Shown here: piece after piece, positions 35,076 to 45,855 of the stretch
How the letters are laid out: the number at the start of each line of letters is the position of its first letter
Numbering within the stretch: the first letter of the stretch is position 1
Source of the DNA: Neobacillus ginsengisoli
GTDB lineage: Bacteria; Bacillota; Bacilli; Bacillales_B; DSM-18226
Assembly (NCBI RefSeq): GCF_030813055.1
Contig: NZ_JAUSTW010000003.1
Coordinates: forward strand, 310,001 to 374,000
Reading direction: 5' to 3'
Length of the DNA stretch: 64,000 nt
Notes under the pieces: model-generated
Told to the model about the DNA's origin: nothing
Databases searched by the model: none
Seen by the model: only the letters and a program-made list of their open reading frames with translations
Made by a program: the position numbers and the translations under genes

Positions 35076-35804
35076 ATGATGAACATCATACGTGTTGCTA
35101 ACTATGAGGAAATGAGTATCGAGGCCGGGAAGCTTATCGCTGAAAAAGTCCGCGCTAATCCAAGCATGACTTTAGGACTGGCAACAGGCAGTACGCCGCA
35201 AGGATTTTATCAATATTTAGTAAAAGACCATATAACGAACGGAACAACTTATAAAAACATTAAATCCATCAATTTGGATGAATACATTGGCCTTCCTGCC
35301 AGCGATCCAAATAGCTACCATTATTTCATGCAAAAAAATTTATTTGATCATGTTGATATTTCATCAAAAAATACCCATATTCCAAACGGAGCAGCAACCG
35401 ATTTGGATGAGGAATGCGTCCGATATGAAAACTTAATTAAAGAAGTCGGTGGTATTGACCTTCAAATCTTGGGTATCGGTCAAAATAGCCATATTGGTTT
35501 TAATGAGCCGGGAACTTCCTTTCATAGTCGGACCCATGTGGTCGCACTTGCGAAAAATACGCTTGAAGCCAATGCCCGATTTTTTGCGAAGCTTGAGGAT
35601 GTACCCACACATGCACTGACCATGGGGATTGCGAGCATTCTCGACAGCAAGGAAATTTTCTTGCTGGCATCAGGAACGGCAAAAGCGAAGGCAGTGGCTC
35701 AACTTTTTACAGAAGGAATTAGTGAGGATTTTCCGGCATCTGCTCTAAAACAACATCAAAAAGTCACTATCATTGCTGATGAGGATGCATTAAAATATAT
35801 TTAA
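35076..35804 (+). CDS. nagB: glucosamine-6-phosphate deaminase
   Basis: Converts glucosamine-6-P to fructose-6-P and ammonia. 242 residues; GLATGSTPQGFY binds the phosphate, NLDEYIGL holds a catalytic Asp, and LGIGQNSHIGFNEPG carries the active-site His. Two ATGs in a row follow GGGGG; either may start. It lies three bases after nagA. Confidence 0.96.
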   Translation: MMNIIRVANYEEMSIEAGKLIAEKVRANPSMTLGLATGSTPQGFYQYLVKDHITNGTTYKNIKSINLDEYIGLPASDPNSYHYFMQKNLFDHVDISSKNTHIPNGAATDLDEECVRYENLIKEVGGIDLQILGIGQNSHIGFNEPGTSFHSRTHVVALAKNTLEANARFFAKLEDVPTHALTMGIASILDSKEIFLLASGTAKAKAVAQLFTEGISEDFPASALKQHQKVTIIADEDALKYI

Positions 35805-35830
35805 TGTGTTTTAAAGAAGGAGAATGGACG

Positions 35831-36556
35831 ATGATTAATAAAAATTCACCTATTCCCATCTACCATCAGCTTGAAGAATATATTAAGCAACAAATTGACC
35901 GTGGGGAACTGAAGGAAGATGAAAGCATACCGTCTGAACGGGAATTTGCTGAAAGGTTCGAAATCAGCCGCATGACCGTTAGGCAAGCAATCAATAACTT
36001 AGTGATGGATGGCTATTTATATCGGCAAAAAGGTCGCGGAACGTTTGTAAATAAAAAGAAGGTTGAGCAAGAACTTCAGGGAATGACAAGCTTTACTGAG
36101 GACATGGTATCAAGAGGTATGAGACCGAGCAACAAGCTTCTTTCCTTTCAAATAATCCCTGCTGACCAAAAAATAGCTTTACAACTATTACTCGCTGAAA
36201 ATGATTTAGTTTATAAAATTAAGCGGATTCGTTTAGCCGACGGTTTTCCAATGGCACTTGAAACGGCCTATATCCCTGTGAGCATTGTCCCCGGTTTAAC
36301 AGAGGAAAATAGCAATCAGTCCCTCTACCGTTATATAGAGGAAAATTTATCTCTATCAATCAGTGAAGCAAAGCAGGAAATTGAAGCTTCGATTGCGAAT
36401 AGTGATGAGGCCGAAGATTTAGCCATTTCCGAAGGGGCACCGATCCTTTTCATTGTGCGTACTTCCTATCTTCTAGATGGAACGCCATTTGAACTTGTAT
36501 TGTCCTCATTCCGAGCGGACCGTTACCGGTTTACCCATACGATGAAAAGAATTTAA
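35831..36556 (+). CDS. nagR: GntR-family regulator NagR (YvoA)
   Basis: Repressor of GlcNAc use, released by GlcN-6-P or GlcNAc-6-P. The ATG at 35831 (MINKNSPIPIYHQLEEYIKQ), behind AAGGAG, gives 241 residues. N-terminal winged helix with IPSEREFAERFEISRMTVRQ, then a UTRA effector domain. The matching operator lies upstream of nagA. Confidence 0.95.
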   Translation: MINKNSPIPIYHQLEEYIKQQIDRGELKEDESIPSEREFAERFEISRMTVRQAINNLVMDGYLYRQKGRGTFVNKKKVEQELQGMTSFTEDMVSRGMRPSNKLLSFQIIPADQKIALQLLLAENDLVYKIKRIRLADGFPMALETAYIPVSIVPGLTEENSNQSLYRYIEENLSLSISEAKQEIEASIANSDEAEDLAISEGAPILFIVRTSYLLDGTPFELVLSSFRADRYRFTHTMKRI

Positions 36557-36560
36557 AGAA

Positions 36561-36590
36561 AATAGCGCAGGCATGCCTGCGCTATTTTTT
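36561..36590. terminator. shared terminator between nagR and yvlD
   Basis: A perfect palindrome AGCGCAGGCATGCCTGCGCT flanked by A and T runs serves both convergent genes; it overlaps the end of the minus-strand gene. Confidence 0.88.
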
Positions 36591-36947
36591 GCGATGCTTC
36601 GACGGTTCAAGAATCGTCTTTTGAATGATCAGGTTCACAATCGACATGATAATTGCAACCAACAGGGCCATTCCAAAGCCCTTAATCTCAAATGCTGCTC
36701 CCATTAGTGCATCTGTAAGTTCAAGTGTGATTGCATTAATCACAAACAGAAACAGACCCAAAGTTAAAATCGTTGCAGGTAAGGTAAACAATATAAGTAT
36801 CGGGCGAACCAAAAGATTAAGGATGGATAACAGGAAGCTCGCCTCAAGGGCAGCTGTGAATCCGGTCAATTGAAAGCTTTCATGGAAATAACCCGCAAGC
36901 GCCATAAACAATACAGCATTGATCAAAACCCCGATTAGCCATCTCAT
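36582..36947 (-). CDS. yvlD: phage-holin-like membrane protein YvlD
   Basis: 121 residues with four hydrophobic segments and the family pattern LNLLVRPILILFTLPATILT. The mycobacterial 4-TMS holin superfamily label is historical; no lysis role is shown. In B. subtilis it belongs to yvlABCD, linked to membrane stress. Here only yvlD and yvlB are present. Confidence 0.87.
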   Translation of the reverse strand: MRWLIGVLINAVLFMALAGYFHESFQLTGFTAALEASFLLSILNLLVRPILILFTLPATILTLGLFLFVINAITLELTDALMGAAFEIKGFGMALLVAIIMSIVNLIIQKTILEPSKHRKK

Positions 36948-36961
36948 ATATTTCGATTCCC

Positions 36962-38083
36962 CTATTTAAAAGTCCTAACACCGTCTGATTTATGAACTGT
37001 GATCGAGCCTGTTTTTGTATCGGCAAACACCTTCAACATCCGCTCCGGATGATTGACCGATTGAAAGCGAAGTAATTTTTGAATCATTTCGCTTTTCTCT
37101 TCAAGGATTTGAATTCCTTCCAGCTTTACATTAAAGCCTCCAAGATTGGTCTTTAACTCACCATTAACAGGAATCCCCTCGGGAACAAACAAATCAATAC
37201 TGCCTGTTGTTGCTTTTGCCGAAATCAACTCGCTGCGATTTCCACTAAGATTGTAAATAATATTGCCATTAAACGTCTGCGTCTCAATCTTTTTAAAATC
37301 GCCATCCAGTTTAATTGCTCCATTAATCGTTTCTGCTTCGATTTCATCGAACAGACTGCTTTTTATTTTAATCGAACCATTCGCCGTCTCGATTTCTGCT
37401 CTGCCGCCATTCATGCGATCGAGATTAATTTTTCCATTGGCCGTTTTGACACGAAAATCGCTTATTTCCAATTCTTCTCCTGAAATCGATCCATTAAACA
37501 TGCGAACTCGGACTTTTGCATATTGCGATCTTGGTACATAAATAACCGCATCCACCTTCATCCATTTTTGCTGCGTCATAAATCGTAGTTTCTCCCCCTC
37601 AATGGCAAAAATCACATCTTTTAAAAAGTTTTGCCGGGCTTGTTCGGTCGTGTCGACGCGATAAACCTTGGCCTTACACTCTATCCGAGCATCGTTTTGA
37701 TCCCAGGCAGCGATCCTAAGCGTTCCATTCGCCACATCAATATCCATATCCTTTAAGAAAACCTCGCCATGGTGAAAGATATGGGAAATTTCCACGGATT
37801 GGCCAAAATTCAAATCCAGATCAAAATCTTTAATTTTTTTCAATGCGGAATCTACAAATTCAAAAATTTTATCTTTCGTTGACTGGAATCTCCCATTCAC
37901 AGGATCCTCTTTTTTTGTTTCCTCAAATTTAACAGCCGTAGAGAGCTCATGGATGATTTGCTCCTGCTTCTGCTCCATTGTTTGCTGCGCCTTTTCCAAC
38001 TCTTCAAGCAATGATAATGCCTCGTCAACCTTCAATTTTCCCTCTTCAACCATTTTTAAAATTCGCTTTCTTTCCTCTTTCAT
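36962..38083 (-). CDS. yvlB: DUF4097 envelope-stress protein YvlB
   Basis: 373 residues from the ATG after GAGGTG (MKEERKRILKMVEEGKLKVD). A short N-terminal helical pair (EALSLLEELEKAQQ) precedes a long beta-helix-like adhesin fold with repeats such as VKTANGKINLDRMNGG and IETANGSIKIKSSLFD. No signal peptide is seen. Located 15 bases upstream of yvlD. Function unknown. Confidence 0.87.
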   Translation of the reverse strand: MKEERKRILKMVEEGKLKVDEALSLLEELEKAQQTMEQKQEQIIHELSTAVKFEETKKEDPVNGRFQSTKDKIFEFVDSALKKIKDFDLDLNFGQSVEISHIFHHGEVFLKDMDIDVANGTLRIAAWDQNDARIECKAKVYRVDTTEQARQNFLKDVIFAIEGEKLRFMTQQKWMKVDAVIYVPRSQYAKVRVRMFNGSISGEELEISDFRVKTANGKINLDRMNGGRAEIETANGSIKIKSSLFDEIEAETINGAIKLDGDFKKIETQTFNGNIIYNLSGNRSELISAKATTGSIDLFVPEGIPVNGELKTNLGGFNVKLEGIQILEEKSEMIQKLLRFQSVNHPERMLKVFADTKTGSITVHKSDGVRTFK

Positions 38084-38242
38084 CTTTTCCACCTCAAAAA
38101 ATTATTTATTTTTCCTTCTCTTAAGCTTATTCTTGTTTGAGAGTCTTTACGACTTTGATTATGTTCCAGATGAAATCCAATACCATTGTTTACGATTTAG
38201 AAAGTTGAAAGTTTCGTATTTTTTTTAGAAGACGGGACAATT

Positions 38243-38276
38243 CCAAAAAAAAGCTAAAACCAAAAGGTTTTAGCTT
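38243..38276 (-). terminator. terminator after uvrA
   Basis: AAGCTAAAACC pairs with GGTTTTAGCTT on the minus strand and runs into eight T residues, overlapping the uvrA stop. Confidence 0.88.
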
Positions 38277-41146
38277 TTTACACTCAGTTCTTTTTCTTCA
38301 ATTTGCTTTTTCATTCTTAAACGGTCCCGTTCGAGGATTGGCTTTAAATATTTACCTGTATAGGATGCAGGAACTTCTGCCACTTTTTCCGGCGTACCGG
38401 TTGCGACGATAGTTCCGCCTTTATCGCCGCCTTCCGGACCAAGGTCGACAAGATAGTCAGCAGCTTTAATGACATCAAGGTTATGTTCAATTACAAGCAC
38501 AGTATCACCATTTTCAACCAATCGCTGCAAAACAACCAGAAGCCGTGAAATATCATCCACATGGAGGCCTGTTGTCGGCTCATCTAAAATATAGAACGAA
38601 CGTCCATTGGAACGACGATGCAGTTCGGATGCCAGCTTGACACGCTGCGCTTCTCCGCCGGATAAAGTCGTTGCCGGCTGGCCTAAAGTGATATAACCCA
38701 ATCCAACATCAAGGATTGTTTGAAGTTTACGGCTGATTTTTGGAATGTTTTCAAAAAATCCAACCGCCGTCTCAACCGTCATATCAAGGATTTCAGAAAT
38801 GTTCTTCCCTTTGTACTTTACTTCCAGCGTTTCACGGTTGTATCGTTTTCCATGGCATACTTCGCATGGAACATACACATCCGGTAAAAAGTGCATTTCA
38901 ATTTTAATGATGCCATCACCACGGCAGGCTTCACAGCGGCCGCCCTTAACATTAAAGCTGAAGCGCCCTTTCTTATAGCCGCGAACCTTTGCCTCATTTG
39001 TTGATGCAAACACGTCGCGAACGTCATCAAAAACCCCTGTGTACGTTGCAGGATTCGATCGCGGTGTTCTGCCGATTGGGGATTGGTCAATATCGATGAC
39101 CTTTTCTAAATAATCGATTCCCTTAATACTCTTATGCTCCCCGGGTTTACTTTTCGCATGGTGAAGCTTTTGCGCAAGCGATTTATGGAGAATTTCGTTG
39201 ATAAGCGTACTTTTACCTGACCCCGATACACCGGTAATCGCAATAAACATTCCGAGCGGGAGCTTCACATTCACATTTTTTAAATTGTTCTCAGATGCGC
39301 CTTTTATTTCAATAAACCGTCCATCTGCCTTGCGGCGTTCAAGTGGCAGCGGAATAAACTTTTTCCCCGATAGGTATTGGCCCGTCAGCGAATTCGGATC
39401 CGCCATCACTTCTTCTGGCGTTCCCGCGGAAACAATTTCTCCGCCGTGTATTCCCGCGCCAGGTCCAATATCAATCAAATAGTCTGCAGCCATCATCGTA
39501 TCCTCATCATGCTCGACAACAATTAAGGTATTACCGATTTCACGCATATTTTGTAAAGTGCCGATTAAGCGGTCATTATCACGTTGGTGCAAACCGATTG
39601 ACGGTTCATCCAGAATATATAAAACCCCTGTTAACCGCGAGCCGATTTGCGTAGCCAGGCGAATCCGCTGCGCCTCACCGCCGGAGAGTGTTCCGGCAGC
39701 GCGGCTTAACGTTAAATAATCAAGGCCGACATTAATTAGAAAGCCAAGTCGCTCGCTAATTTCACGAAAAATCAATTTTGCAATTTTCATTTCTTTTTCC
39801 GATAAGTCTAAACCGGCAAAGAATTGATGAGCTTCTTCAATCGAAAGGTTGGTCAATTGTGAGATATGGCGGCCCGAAATCAATACAGCAAGGCTTTCCT
39901 TTTTCAAACGATAGCCTTTACAGGTTGGACATGGCTGTTGACCCATATATTTTTCCATTTGTTCACGGATAAAATCGGAACTCGTTTCCTTATAACGGCG
40001 CTCAACATTTCTGATGACGCCTTCAAATTCGATATGACCTTCTCTAATTTGACCGAAATCGTTCTCATAGCGGAAATAAATTTTTTCACGGCCCGAGCCA
40101 TATAAAACTTTTTCCAGAAGATTCTCGGGGATATCCTTAACAGGGATATCCATATCAATTCCATAATGGCTGCATACAGCCTCAAGCAGCTGCGGATAGT
40201 ATTGCGAGCTTGTCGGCTCCCATGGGGCAATCGCATGCTGCTTTAGTGTCAAGTCCTTATTCGGAACAACAAGATCAATATCCACTTCAAGCTTGGAGCC
40301 AAGCCCATCACATTCCGGGCATGCACCGAATGGGCTATTGAAGGAAAACATCCTCGGCTCTAACTCACCAATGGAAAAACCGCAATGTGGACAGGCATGG
40401 TTTTCACTAAACAGCAGCTCTTCCTCGCCAATAACATCCACGATTACCTTTCCCTCACCCAGTTCTAATGCGGTTTCAAGGGAATCGGCAATCCGTGATG
40501 CCACCCCATCTTTAACGACAATCCGGTCGACAACCACTTCAATCGAATGCTTTTTATTTTTTTCTAACTCAATTTCATCGCCGATGTCCATCATTTCTCC
40601 GTCAACACGGACACGGACAAAGCCTTGCTTCTTAATATCTTCAAAGACTTTAACATGCGTTCCCTTACGTCCCGAAACAACGGGGGCGAGGATTTGCATT
40701 TTTGTTCGTTCCGGATATTCCAGGATACGGTCGACCATCTGTTCAATTGTTTGTGAGGAGATTTCAATCCCGTGAATCGGGCATGTTGGATGCCCTACTC
40801 TGGCAAACAATAAACGTAAATAATCATAAATTTCCGTCACGGTACCTACCGTGGAGCGCGGGTTCCGGCTTGTCGTTTTTTGATCAATCGAAATCGCCGG
40901 CGATAGTCCTTCAATCGTATCAACATCGGGTTTATCCATCTGGCCAAGGAATTGCCGGGCGTACGCTGAAAGCGATTCAACATAACGGCGCTGACCTTCA
41001 GCATAGATGGTATCAAATGCAAGCGAGGACTTCCCCGACCCGGAAAGTCCTGTTAAGACAACAAGTTTATCTCTGGGAATCGTGACATCAATATTTTTTA
41101 AATTGTGGGCTCTAGCGCCTTTTACAATCAATTTATCCATTGCCAT
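38270..41146 (-). CDS. uvrA: excinuclease ABC subunit A
   Basis: Damage sensor of nucleotide excision repair. 958 residues with two ABC ATPase modules: Walker [15 protein letters not shown] near the N-terminus and [15 protein letters not shown] in the second half, each with an LSGGEAQR signature. CxxC zinc modules include [22 protein letters not shown] and CEACRGDG. It follows uvrB by 7 bases. Confidence 0.98.
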   Translation of the reverse strand: MAMDKLIVKGARAHNLKNIDVTIPRDKLVVLTGLSGSGKSSLAFDTIYAEGQRRYVESLSAYARQFLGQMDKPDVDTIEGLSPAISIDQKTTSRNPRSTVGTVTEIYDYLRLLFARVGHPTCPIHGIEISSQTIEQMVDRILEYPERTKMQILAPVVSGRKGTHVKVFEDIKKQGFVRVRVDGEMMDIGDEIELEKNKKHSIEVVVDRIVVKDGVASRIADSLETALELGEGKVIVDVIGEEELLFSENHACPHCGFSIGELEPRMFSFNSPFGACPECDGLGSKLEVDIDLVVPNKDLTLKQHAIAPWEPTSSQYYPQLLEAVCSHYGIDMDIPVKDIPENLLEKVLYGSGREKIYFRYENDFGQIREGHIEFEGVIRNVERRYKETSSDFIREQMEKYMGQQPCPTCKGYRLKKESLAVLISGRHISQLTNLSIEEAHQFFAGLDLSEKEMKIAKLIFREISERLGFLINVGLDYLTLSRAAGTLSGGEAQRIRLATQIGSRLTGVLYILDEPSIGLHQRDNDRLIGTLQNMREIGNTLIVVEHDEDTMMAADYLIDIGPGAGIHGGEIVSAGTPEEVMADPNSLTGQYLSGKKFIPLPLERRKADGRFIEIKGASENNLKNVNVKLPLGMFIAITGVSGSGKSTLINEILHKSLAQKLHHAKSKPGEHKSIKGIDYLEKVIDIDQSPIGRTPRSNPATYTGVFDDVRDVFASTNEAKVRGYKKGRFSFNVKGGRCEACRGDGIIKIEMHFLPDVYVPCEVCHGKRYNRETLEVKYKGKNISEILDMTVETAVGFFENIPKISRKLQTILDVGLGYITLGQPATTLSGGEAQRVKLASELHRRSNGRSFYILDEPTTGLHVDDISRLLVVLQRLVENGDTVLVIEHNLDVIKAADYLVDLGPEGGDKGGTIVATGTPEKVAEVPASYTGKYLKPILERDRLRMKKQIEEKELSVKS

Positions 41147-41153
41147 GTTTAAG

Positions 41154-43133
41154 TTATCCTTCCGCTTTTAACTCTAAAATGAGATCGCGAAGCTCAGCGG
41201 CACGCTCAAAATTAAGCGCATTGGCTTCGACCTTCATTTCCTTTTCCATATTCGCAATAAGCTTTTCTTTTTCCTTTTTTGACATCTTGCCGAATGATTT
41301 TGCCGGTTTGTAGTCTTCCTGCTCCTCGGCAGCATGAGTGGCGCGAATGACATCGCGAATATCTTTTTGAATCGTTTTTGGTGTAATTCCATGCTTCAGG
41401 TTGTATTCCTCCTGAATTTCACGGCGGCGCTTCGTTTCACTAATCGCCAATTCCATCGAATTGGTCATCCGGTCCGCATACATAATTACCTGCCCATTGG
41501 CATTACGGGCGGCCCGGCCAATGGTTTGAATTAAGGATCGTTCCGAACGAAGGAAGCCTTCTTTATCAGCATCAAGTATCGTTACAAGTGAAACTTCGGG
41601 AATATCAAGACCCTCACGGAGCAGGTTAATTCCGACAAGAACATCATATTTTCCCAGGCGCAGTTCTCTGATAATCTCGATCCTCTCAAGTGTTTTGACT
41701 TCCGAATGCAGATACTGAACTTTAATTCCGATTTCTTTCAGGTAATCCGTTAAATCCTCAGACATTTTTTTCGTTAAGGTTGTCACCAGCACACGTTCAT
41801 TTTTCTTCACCCGATCCTGAATTTCACCGATCAGATCATCGATTTGACCTTCAATCGGCCGTACCTCAATGGTAGGATCAAGCAGTCCTGTCGGGCGAAT
41901 GATTTGTTGAATCATTTCCGGTGTGTGCTCCAGCTCATAAGGACCGGGAGTAGCCGAAACAAAAATAATATTGGAAATATGTTTTTCAAATTCATCAAAG
42001 GTCAATGGCCGATTGTCGAGAGCTGAGGGGAGACGGAAGCCATGCTCAACTAAAACTCCTTTCCGTGCCTTGTCACCGTTGAACATTCCCCTTATTTGCG
42101 GCAGGGTAACATGCGACTCGTCAATAACCATAAGAAAATCATCAGGAAAATAATCCAGCAATGTGTACGGTGTCGAACCGGCCTCTCTTAACGTTAAATG
42201 GCGGGAGTAATTTTCAATGCCCGAGCAAAAGCCCATTTCCCTCATCATTTCCAGATCATAGCGGGTCCGCTGTTCAAGTCTTTGTGCTTCAAGCAATTTA
42301 TTTTGTTCCCGAAGAACGGCAAGACGTTCCTCCAGTTCTTTTTCAATATTTGCGATGGCAATTCGCATTTTTTCTTCCCTGGTAACGAAGTGGGATGCCG
42401 GGAAAATCGCTACATGTTCGCGTTCGCCAATGATTTCTCCTGTAAGTGCATCAACCTCACGAATCCGATCAATTTCATCACCAAAAAATTCAACTCGGAT
42501 ACAATGTTCATCGCGGGAAGCGGGAAAGATTTCGACCACATCGCCGCGAACCCGAAACGTTCCGCGCTTGAAATCAATATCATTTCGATCATATTGGATA
42601 TCGACTAACCGATGTAGCAGCTGATTCCGTTCAACCTCCATACCGGTACGGAGAGAAAGCACCAGCTCCCGATACTCCTCCGGCGATCCGAGACCATAGA
42701 TACAAGACACACTGGCAATGACAATGACATCCTTCCTTTCAAATAAGGAAGAGGTTGCCGAGTGGCGCAGTTTATCAATTTCATCGTTAATGCTGGCATC
42801 TTTTTCAATAAAGGTATCGGTCTGGGGGACATAGGCTTCAGGTTGGAAATAATCATAGTAGCTGACAAAATACTCAACAGCATTGTTTGGAAAAAAATCT
42901 TTAAATTCGCTATAGAGCTGGCCCGCTAAAGTTTTATTGTGTGCGATGACGAGCGTTGGCTTATTAATTTCCTTAATCACGTTCGAAACGGTAAACGTCT
43001 TACCCGTACCCGTTGCACCGAGAAGGGTCTGGTGCCGCTTATTTTGATGGATTCCGTCGACTAATTGGCGAATTGCTTCGGGCTGATCACCTTGAGGCGA
43101 GTATTTTGAAACTAATTCAAATTGATCCTTCAC
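41154..43133 (-). CDS. uvrB: excinuclease ABC subunit B
   Basis: Helicase-like subunit that loads onto damage with UvrA and recruits UvrC. A GTG start (43131-43133, encoding [20 protein letters not shown]) lies 8 bases after AGGAGG; 659 residues. Walker [12 protein letters not shown], beta-hairpin region [18 protein letters not shown], and the C-terminal UVR motif [15 protein letters not shown] LexA box lies upstream. Confidence 0.98.
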   Translation of the reverse strand: MKDQFELVSKYSPQGDQPEAIRQLVDGIHQNKRHQTLLGATGTGKTFTVSNVIKEINKPTLVIAHNKTLAGQLYSEFKDFFPNNAVEYFVSYYDYFQPEAYVPQTDTFIEKDASINDEIDKLRHSATSSLFERKDVIVIASVSCIYGLGSPEEYRELVLSLRTGMEVERNQLLHRLVDIQYDRNDIDFKRGTFRVRGDVVEIFPASRDEHCIRVEFFGDEIDRIREVDALTGEIIGEREHVAIFPASHFVTREEKMRIAIANIEKELEERLAVLREQNKLLEAQRLEQRTRYDLEMMREMGFCSGIENYSRHLTLREAGSTPYTLLDYFPDDFLMVIDESHVTLPQIRGMFNGDKARKGVLVEHGFRLPSALDNRPLTFDEFEKHISNIIFVSATPGPYELEHTPEMIQQIIRPTGLLDPTIEVRPIEGQIDDLIGEIQDRVKKNERVLVTTLTKKMSEDLTDYLKEIGIKVQYLHSEVKTLERIEIIRELRLGKYDVLVGINLLREGLDIPEVSLVTILDADKEGFLRSERSLIQTIGRAARNANGQVIMYADRMTNSMELAISETKRRREIQEEYNLKHGITPKTIQKDIRDVIRATHAAEEQEDYKPAKSFGKMSKKEKEKLIANMEKEMKVEANALNFERAAELRDLILELKAEG

Positions 43134-43286
43134 GCAAACTTCCTCCTGAAAAAAATAGGATTCTTCTATTATTGACATTTTTCAATTTTGAAAACTAGAA
43201 AACGTTCAAGAATGGAGCTAAAAATAGCTTCTGTCTATTTATATTACCATTTTAACACAAATCCCCAATAACTAACCAATAATATG

Positions 43287-43300
43287 CGAACGAATATTCG
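43287..43300. promoter_or_regulatory. LexA (DinR) box upstream of uvrBA
   Basis: CGAACGAATATTCG matches the Bacillus SOS box CGAAC-RNRY-GTTYG with one change (A for the first G of the right half). It lies about 155 bases before the uvrB start and after the csbA terminator. Promoter hexamers nearby are weak. Confidence 0.7.
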
Positions 43301-43315
43301 TGATTTTTTTAGTGA

Positions 43316-43344
43316 ACAAAAAAGCCTGCCTCTTTTTGGCAGAC
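43316..43344 (-). terminator. terminator after csbA
   Basis: AGTCTGCC pairs with GGCAGGCT on the minus strand, followed by TTTTTT. Confidence 0.85.
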
Positions 43345-43360
43345 TTGAAATTATAGTTAA

Positions 43361-43594
43361 TTAGCTTTTTTTCACGGCTCTTTGCTTCATTTTTGCTGCT
43401 AAGGCAAAACCGGCAGTTAAGGAAAAAGCATCAATGACGATTAGCACGAAAGTGTTTGTATATCCTTTATAAACAGATGCAGCGATAAGTCCGACGGTTA
43501 AGGCAAGGCCGATGATCCGATTATACGTGACCCTTGTAAAAAGCAAAACAAGCAAGCCCGGCATGATCAGTGCCGATAAATATTCAATAACCAC
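43361..43594 (-). CDS. csbA: CsbA family membrane protein
   Basis: 77 residues, two to three hydrophobic segments and a basic C-terminus (KMKQRAVKKS). GTG start after GAGGTG. In B. subtilis csbA is a sigma-B-controlled gene directly upstream of uvrBA; I see no clear sigma-B promoter here. Function unknown. Confidence 0.88.
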   Translation of the reverse strand: MVIEYLSALIMPGLLVLLFTRVTYNRIIGLALTVGLIAASVYKGYTNTFVLIVIDAFSLTAGFALAAKMKQRAVKKS

Positions 43595-43723
43595 GGGTAC
43601 ACCTCATTCATTCTTTCTGTTTATTCATTTTAAGAATTTATTCATAAAATTGCAATAAAAATATTGAAATTAGCTCTTGAAAAATAGTGTTTTATTAATT
43701 ATAGGATAACAGATGAAGTTTAG

Positions 43724-43754
43724 AAAAAAAAGAGACTAGCAATCGCTGGTCTCT
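43724..43754 (-). terminator. terminator of the iron-uptake unit
   Basis: GAGACCAGC pairs with GCTAGTCTC on the minus strand through a GATT loop, followed by TTTTTTTT. Confidence 0.85.
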
Positions 43755-43785
43755 TTACTACCTTTTGGAGTTCCTTTTTATGTTT

Positions 43786-44160
43786 TTATTTTGTTTTAGC
43801 TGCTAACTCTTTCAAAGCATCCGTAAGCTGACCGTTCAAGGTGCCTAATGCGTTTTTATCCAACGGGCTTGCTTGTGAGCCGGCAATTGTAGGGTCAAGA
43901 TATTTTTCAACTTTGGCGTAAAGGTCTTTGTTATCTTTTTTCACATCATCTTCAAATGTTTTCCATTGATCTTCTAATGACGGTCCCACTTCTTTTACCT
44001 TTGCTTCGTCCCCGCTTTTAATCGCTTTTGATAATTGTCCGGTTGTATCCAGCATTTTATTAACACCATCAGATACTTTGCTATTGGTTGATCCACATCC
44101 TGCTAAAACTAATACACTACCAAGAATGATGGCTAAAACGATTGAGGTTAACTTTTTCAT
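43786..44160 (-). CDS. small lipoprotein paired with an FTR1 iron permease
   Basis: 124 residues with a lipoprotein signal (MKKLTSIVLAIILGSVLVLA then GC, lipid Cys C22). The rest is helical and charged. Residues 66-85 (WKTFEDDVKKDNKDLYAKVE) line up without gaps with two segments in the extracellular part of the FTR1 protein encoded just upstream, sharing W, E, I/V, Y and E at the same spacing. I infer a surface iron-binding partner of the permease, in place of a full EfeO/EfeM. It lies 22 bases after the permease gene. Confidence 0.7.
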   Translation of the reverse strand: MKKLTSIVLAIILGSVLVLAGCGSTNSKVSDGVNKMLDTTGQLSKAIKSGDEAKVKEVGPSLEDQWKTFEDDVKKDNKDLYAKVEKYLDPTIAGSQASPLDKNALGTLNGQLTDALKELAAKTK

Positions 44161-44182
44161 TATTAGATTCCAACTTTCTATT

Positions 44183-45661
44183 TTAATTATTGTTTGCTGC
44201 AATAAGTCTTTTGCTTTTTAATTTCTTTGATAAAATTACAATGATAGCACCAAGAACAAGAATGACTTGAGGTATCGCGCTTTCCCATGAAGGATAAAGA
44301 GCAAAGAATTCGATGCTTGGTACACTCTCAGCATGCGTCGTCGGCAGAAGTCCGGCTAATTGTAAGCTGTGAATTCCCATGCCTGTAAACTTTAAGCATA
44401 GATAAAACACTATTATACTAGATACCAAAAAGAATGGACGCAACGGTAATTTCAAGCCAACAAATACCATCAGGTAGGCTATAATACCAAGGAGCCCCGC
44501 TCCAATTAGAAAACCTATTAAAAGAGTCGATAGCTTGATTTGACTCGCCATACCGATATAAAATAGTACGGTTTCTGTTCCTTCACGAAATACCGCTAGA
44601 AAGGCAAGAACACCCAGTGAAACAAGCTTCCCAGTTGTTAATGCAGTTTGGCTTTTTTCACGAATATAGCGATTCCAGTCGGCTATATTGGATTGACTAT
44701 GCAGCCAATAGCTCATATACAATAGCATAACTGCCGCAAATACTCCCGTCCAACCGCCAATAAGAAAATTGTTATTTCCAAATGCGCCGGAAGAAATCAC
44801 AAACTTAACGATTATAGCAAGAATGATACTGACTCCCAAACCTCCTAGAACACCAGACCAAATCCAGCCTTTTCCTCTTCCCTCTCCAGACTTTTTCACA
44901 AAAGACATAAGGGCAATGACGACAAGCAATGCTTCCAGGCCTTCACGAATGAGGATCATCGCTGCATCCCAATAAGTATATTGCGATTTGTTAGCTAATG
45001 GGGTAAGGTATTTTACCATGCTATCAATCGTTTCAGCTGCTTGCTTATAATTTGGCGGATTTGCAGCAAGCATGGCTTGGATCGTAACCAAATCTCTTTC
45101 AGAGTCACTGTAAACGGAAGCAGACTGTGCAACCACTACACCTTCGACACTTAACCAGCTGCTACTTGCCTTCTTAATATCTGTAAGAGCTTGTGTTTGT
45201 TTTTGATTATTTACTTCCTTTTTCGTTTGTTGGAGTAGGAGAATAAAATCATCTAAAGAAATATCTTCTTTCTTAAATCCTGCATCTTTTGGGTATCCTC
45301 CATTTGCCACTTTTTCATTTACTGCTTTTAGACCCTGCAAGGCCTGTAAAACCTGGTCTTGCTTTTTTAAGGTTAAAGCATAAACTACTTTTCCCATATT
45401 CGCTTCAATATCTTGGTAGGCCATTGCTGAATCAGCCTTTATACTTGATTCGATCTCTAACCAGGTTTTATTAAATTGATCATAAGCCTTCTGTGCTTCG
45501 GAAAGGTTCCCTTTCGAAGCAAAGTCAATTGCTTGATCAATCGAAACCTCAGCCTTCTTTATATCTTCACCGGATGTTCCGGCTGCTAATACAGGATTAT
45601 GTAATCCAAATCCTAAAAGTAATACAAGGATTGATATTTTAATTAATAAATTTTTGCCCAT
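44183..45661 (-). CDS. efeU: FTR1/EfeU-type iron permease with N-terminal extracellular domain
   Basis: 492 residues from the ATG 45659-45661 behind AAGGGGGAG. A signal segment is followed by a helical extracellular domain of about 220 residues with two copies of a W-x3-E-x2-[IV]-x7-Y-x3-E motif (W67, W169). The membrane part carries the two FTR1 signatures REGLE (239-243) and REGTE (359-363), which move Fe(III)/Fe(II). No EfeB peroxidase gene follows, so the iron oxidation step is missing or elsewhere. A Fur box covers its promoter. Confidence 0.92.
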   Translation of the reverse strand: MGKNLLIKISILVLLLGFGLHNPVLAAGTSGEDIKKAEVSIDQAIDFASKGNLSEAQKAYDQFNKTWLEIESSIKADSAMAYQDIEANMGKVVYALTLKKQDQVLQALQGLKAVNEKVANGGYPKDAGFKKEDISLDDFILLLQQTKKEVNNQKQTQALTDIKKASSSWLSVEGVVVAQSASVYSDSERDLVTIQAMLAANPPNYKQAAETIDSMVKYLTPLANKSQYTYWDAAMILIREGLEALLVVIALMSFVKKSGEGRGKGWIWSGVLGGLGVSIILAIIVKFVISSGAFGNNNFLIGGWTGVFAAVMLLYMSYWLHSQSNIADWNRYIREKSQTALTTGKLVSLGVLAFLAVFREGTETVLFYIGMASQIKLSTLLIGFLIGAGLLGIIAYLMVFVGLKLPLRPFFLVSSIIVFYLCLKFTGMGIHSLQLAGLLPTTHAESVPSIEFFALYPSWESAIPQVILVLGAIIVILSKKLKSKRLIAANNN

Positions 45662-45733
45662 AAGCTCCCCCTTGATGATACCTTTAGTATTCAATCTAAT
45701 TGATAACGAATTTCAATATCATCTACATCTATT

Positions 45734-45762
45734 ATTCTATTTCTAATGATAATGATTGTCAA
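45734..45762 (-). promoter_or_regulatory. Fur-controlled promoter of the iron permease
   Basis: TTGACA (45762-45757) and TAGAAT (45739-45734) are 17 bases apart. TGATAATGATTGTCA (45747-45761) matches the Bacillus Fur 7-1-7 site TGATAAT-N-ATTATCA with one change and overlaps the -35 and spacer. A weaker copy, TGATAACGAATTTCA, lies at 45701-45715. Expression should rise in iron starvation. Confidence 0.88.
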
Positions 45763-45824
45763 TTAGTAATTTTATTTAATTGTTACATAAATATGAACTT
45801 TTTTATTAAAAATTGAAAAAAGCA

Positions 45825-45855
45825 CCAAAAAAGGTCCGGTGATTTACCGGACCTT
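45825..45855 (-). terminator. terminator of the rib-like unit
   Basis: AAGGTCCGGT pairs with ACCGGACCTT on the minus strand through AAATC, followed by TTTTTT; it includes the last codons of the phosphatase gene. Confidence 0.88.

Noticed and set aside
36582..36947. Prophage based on a holin-like protein
   Set aside because: YvlD-type proteins are chromosomal membrane proteins; no other phage genes are nearby.
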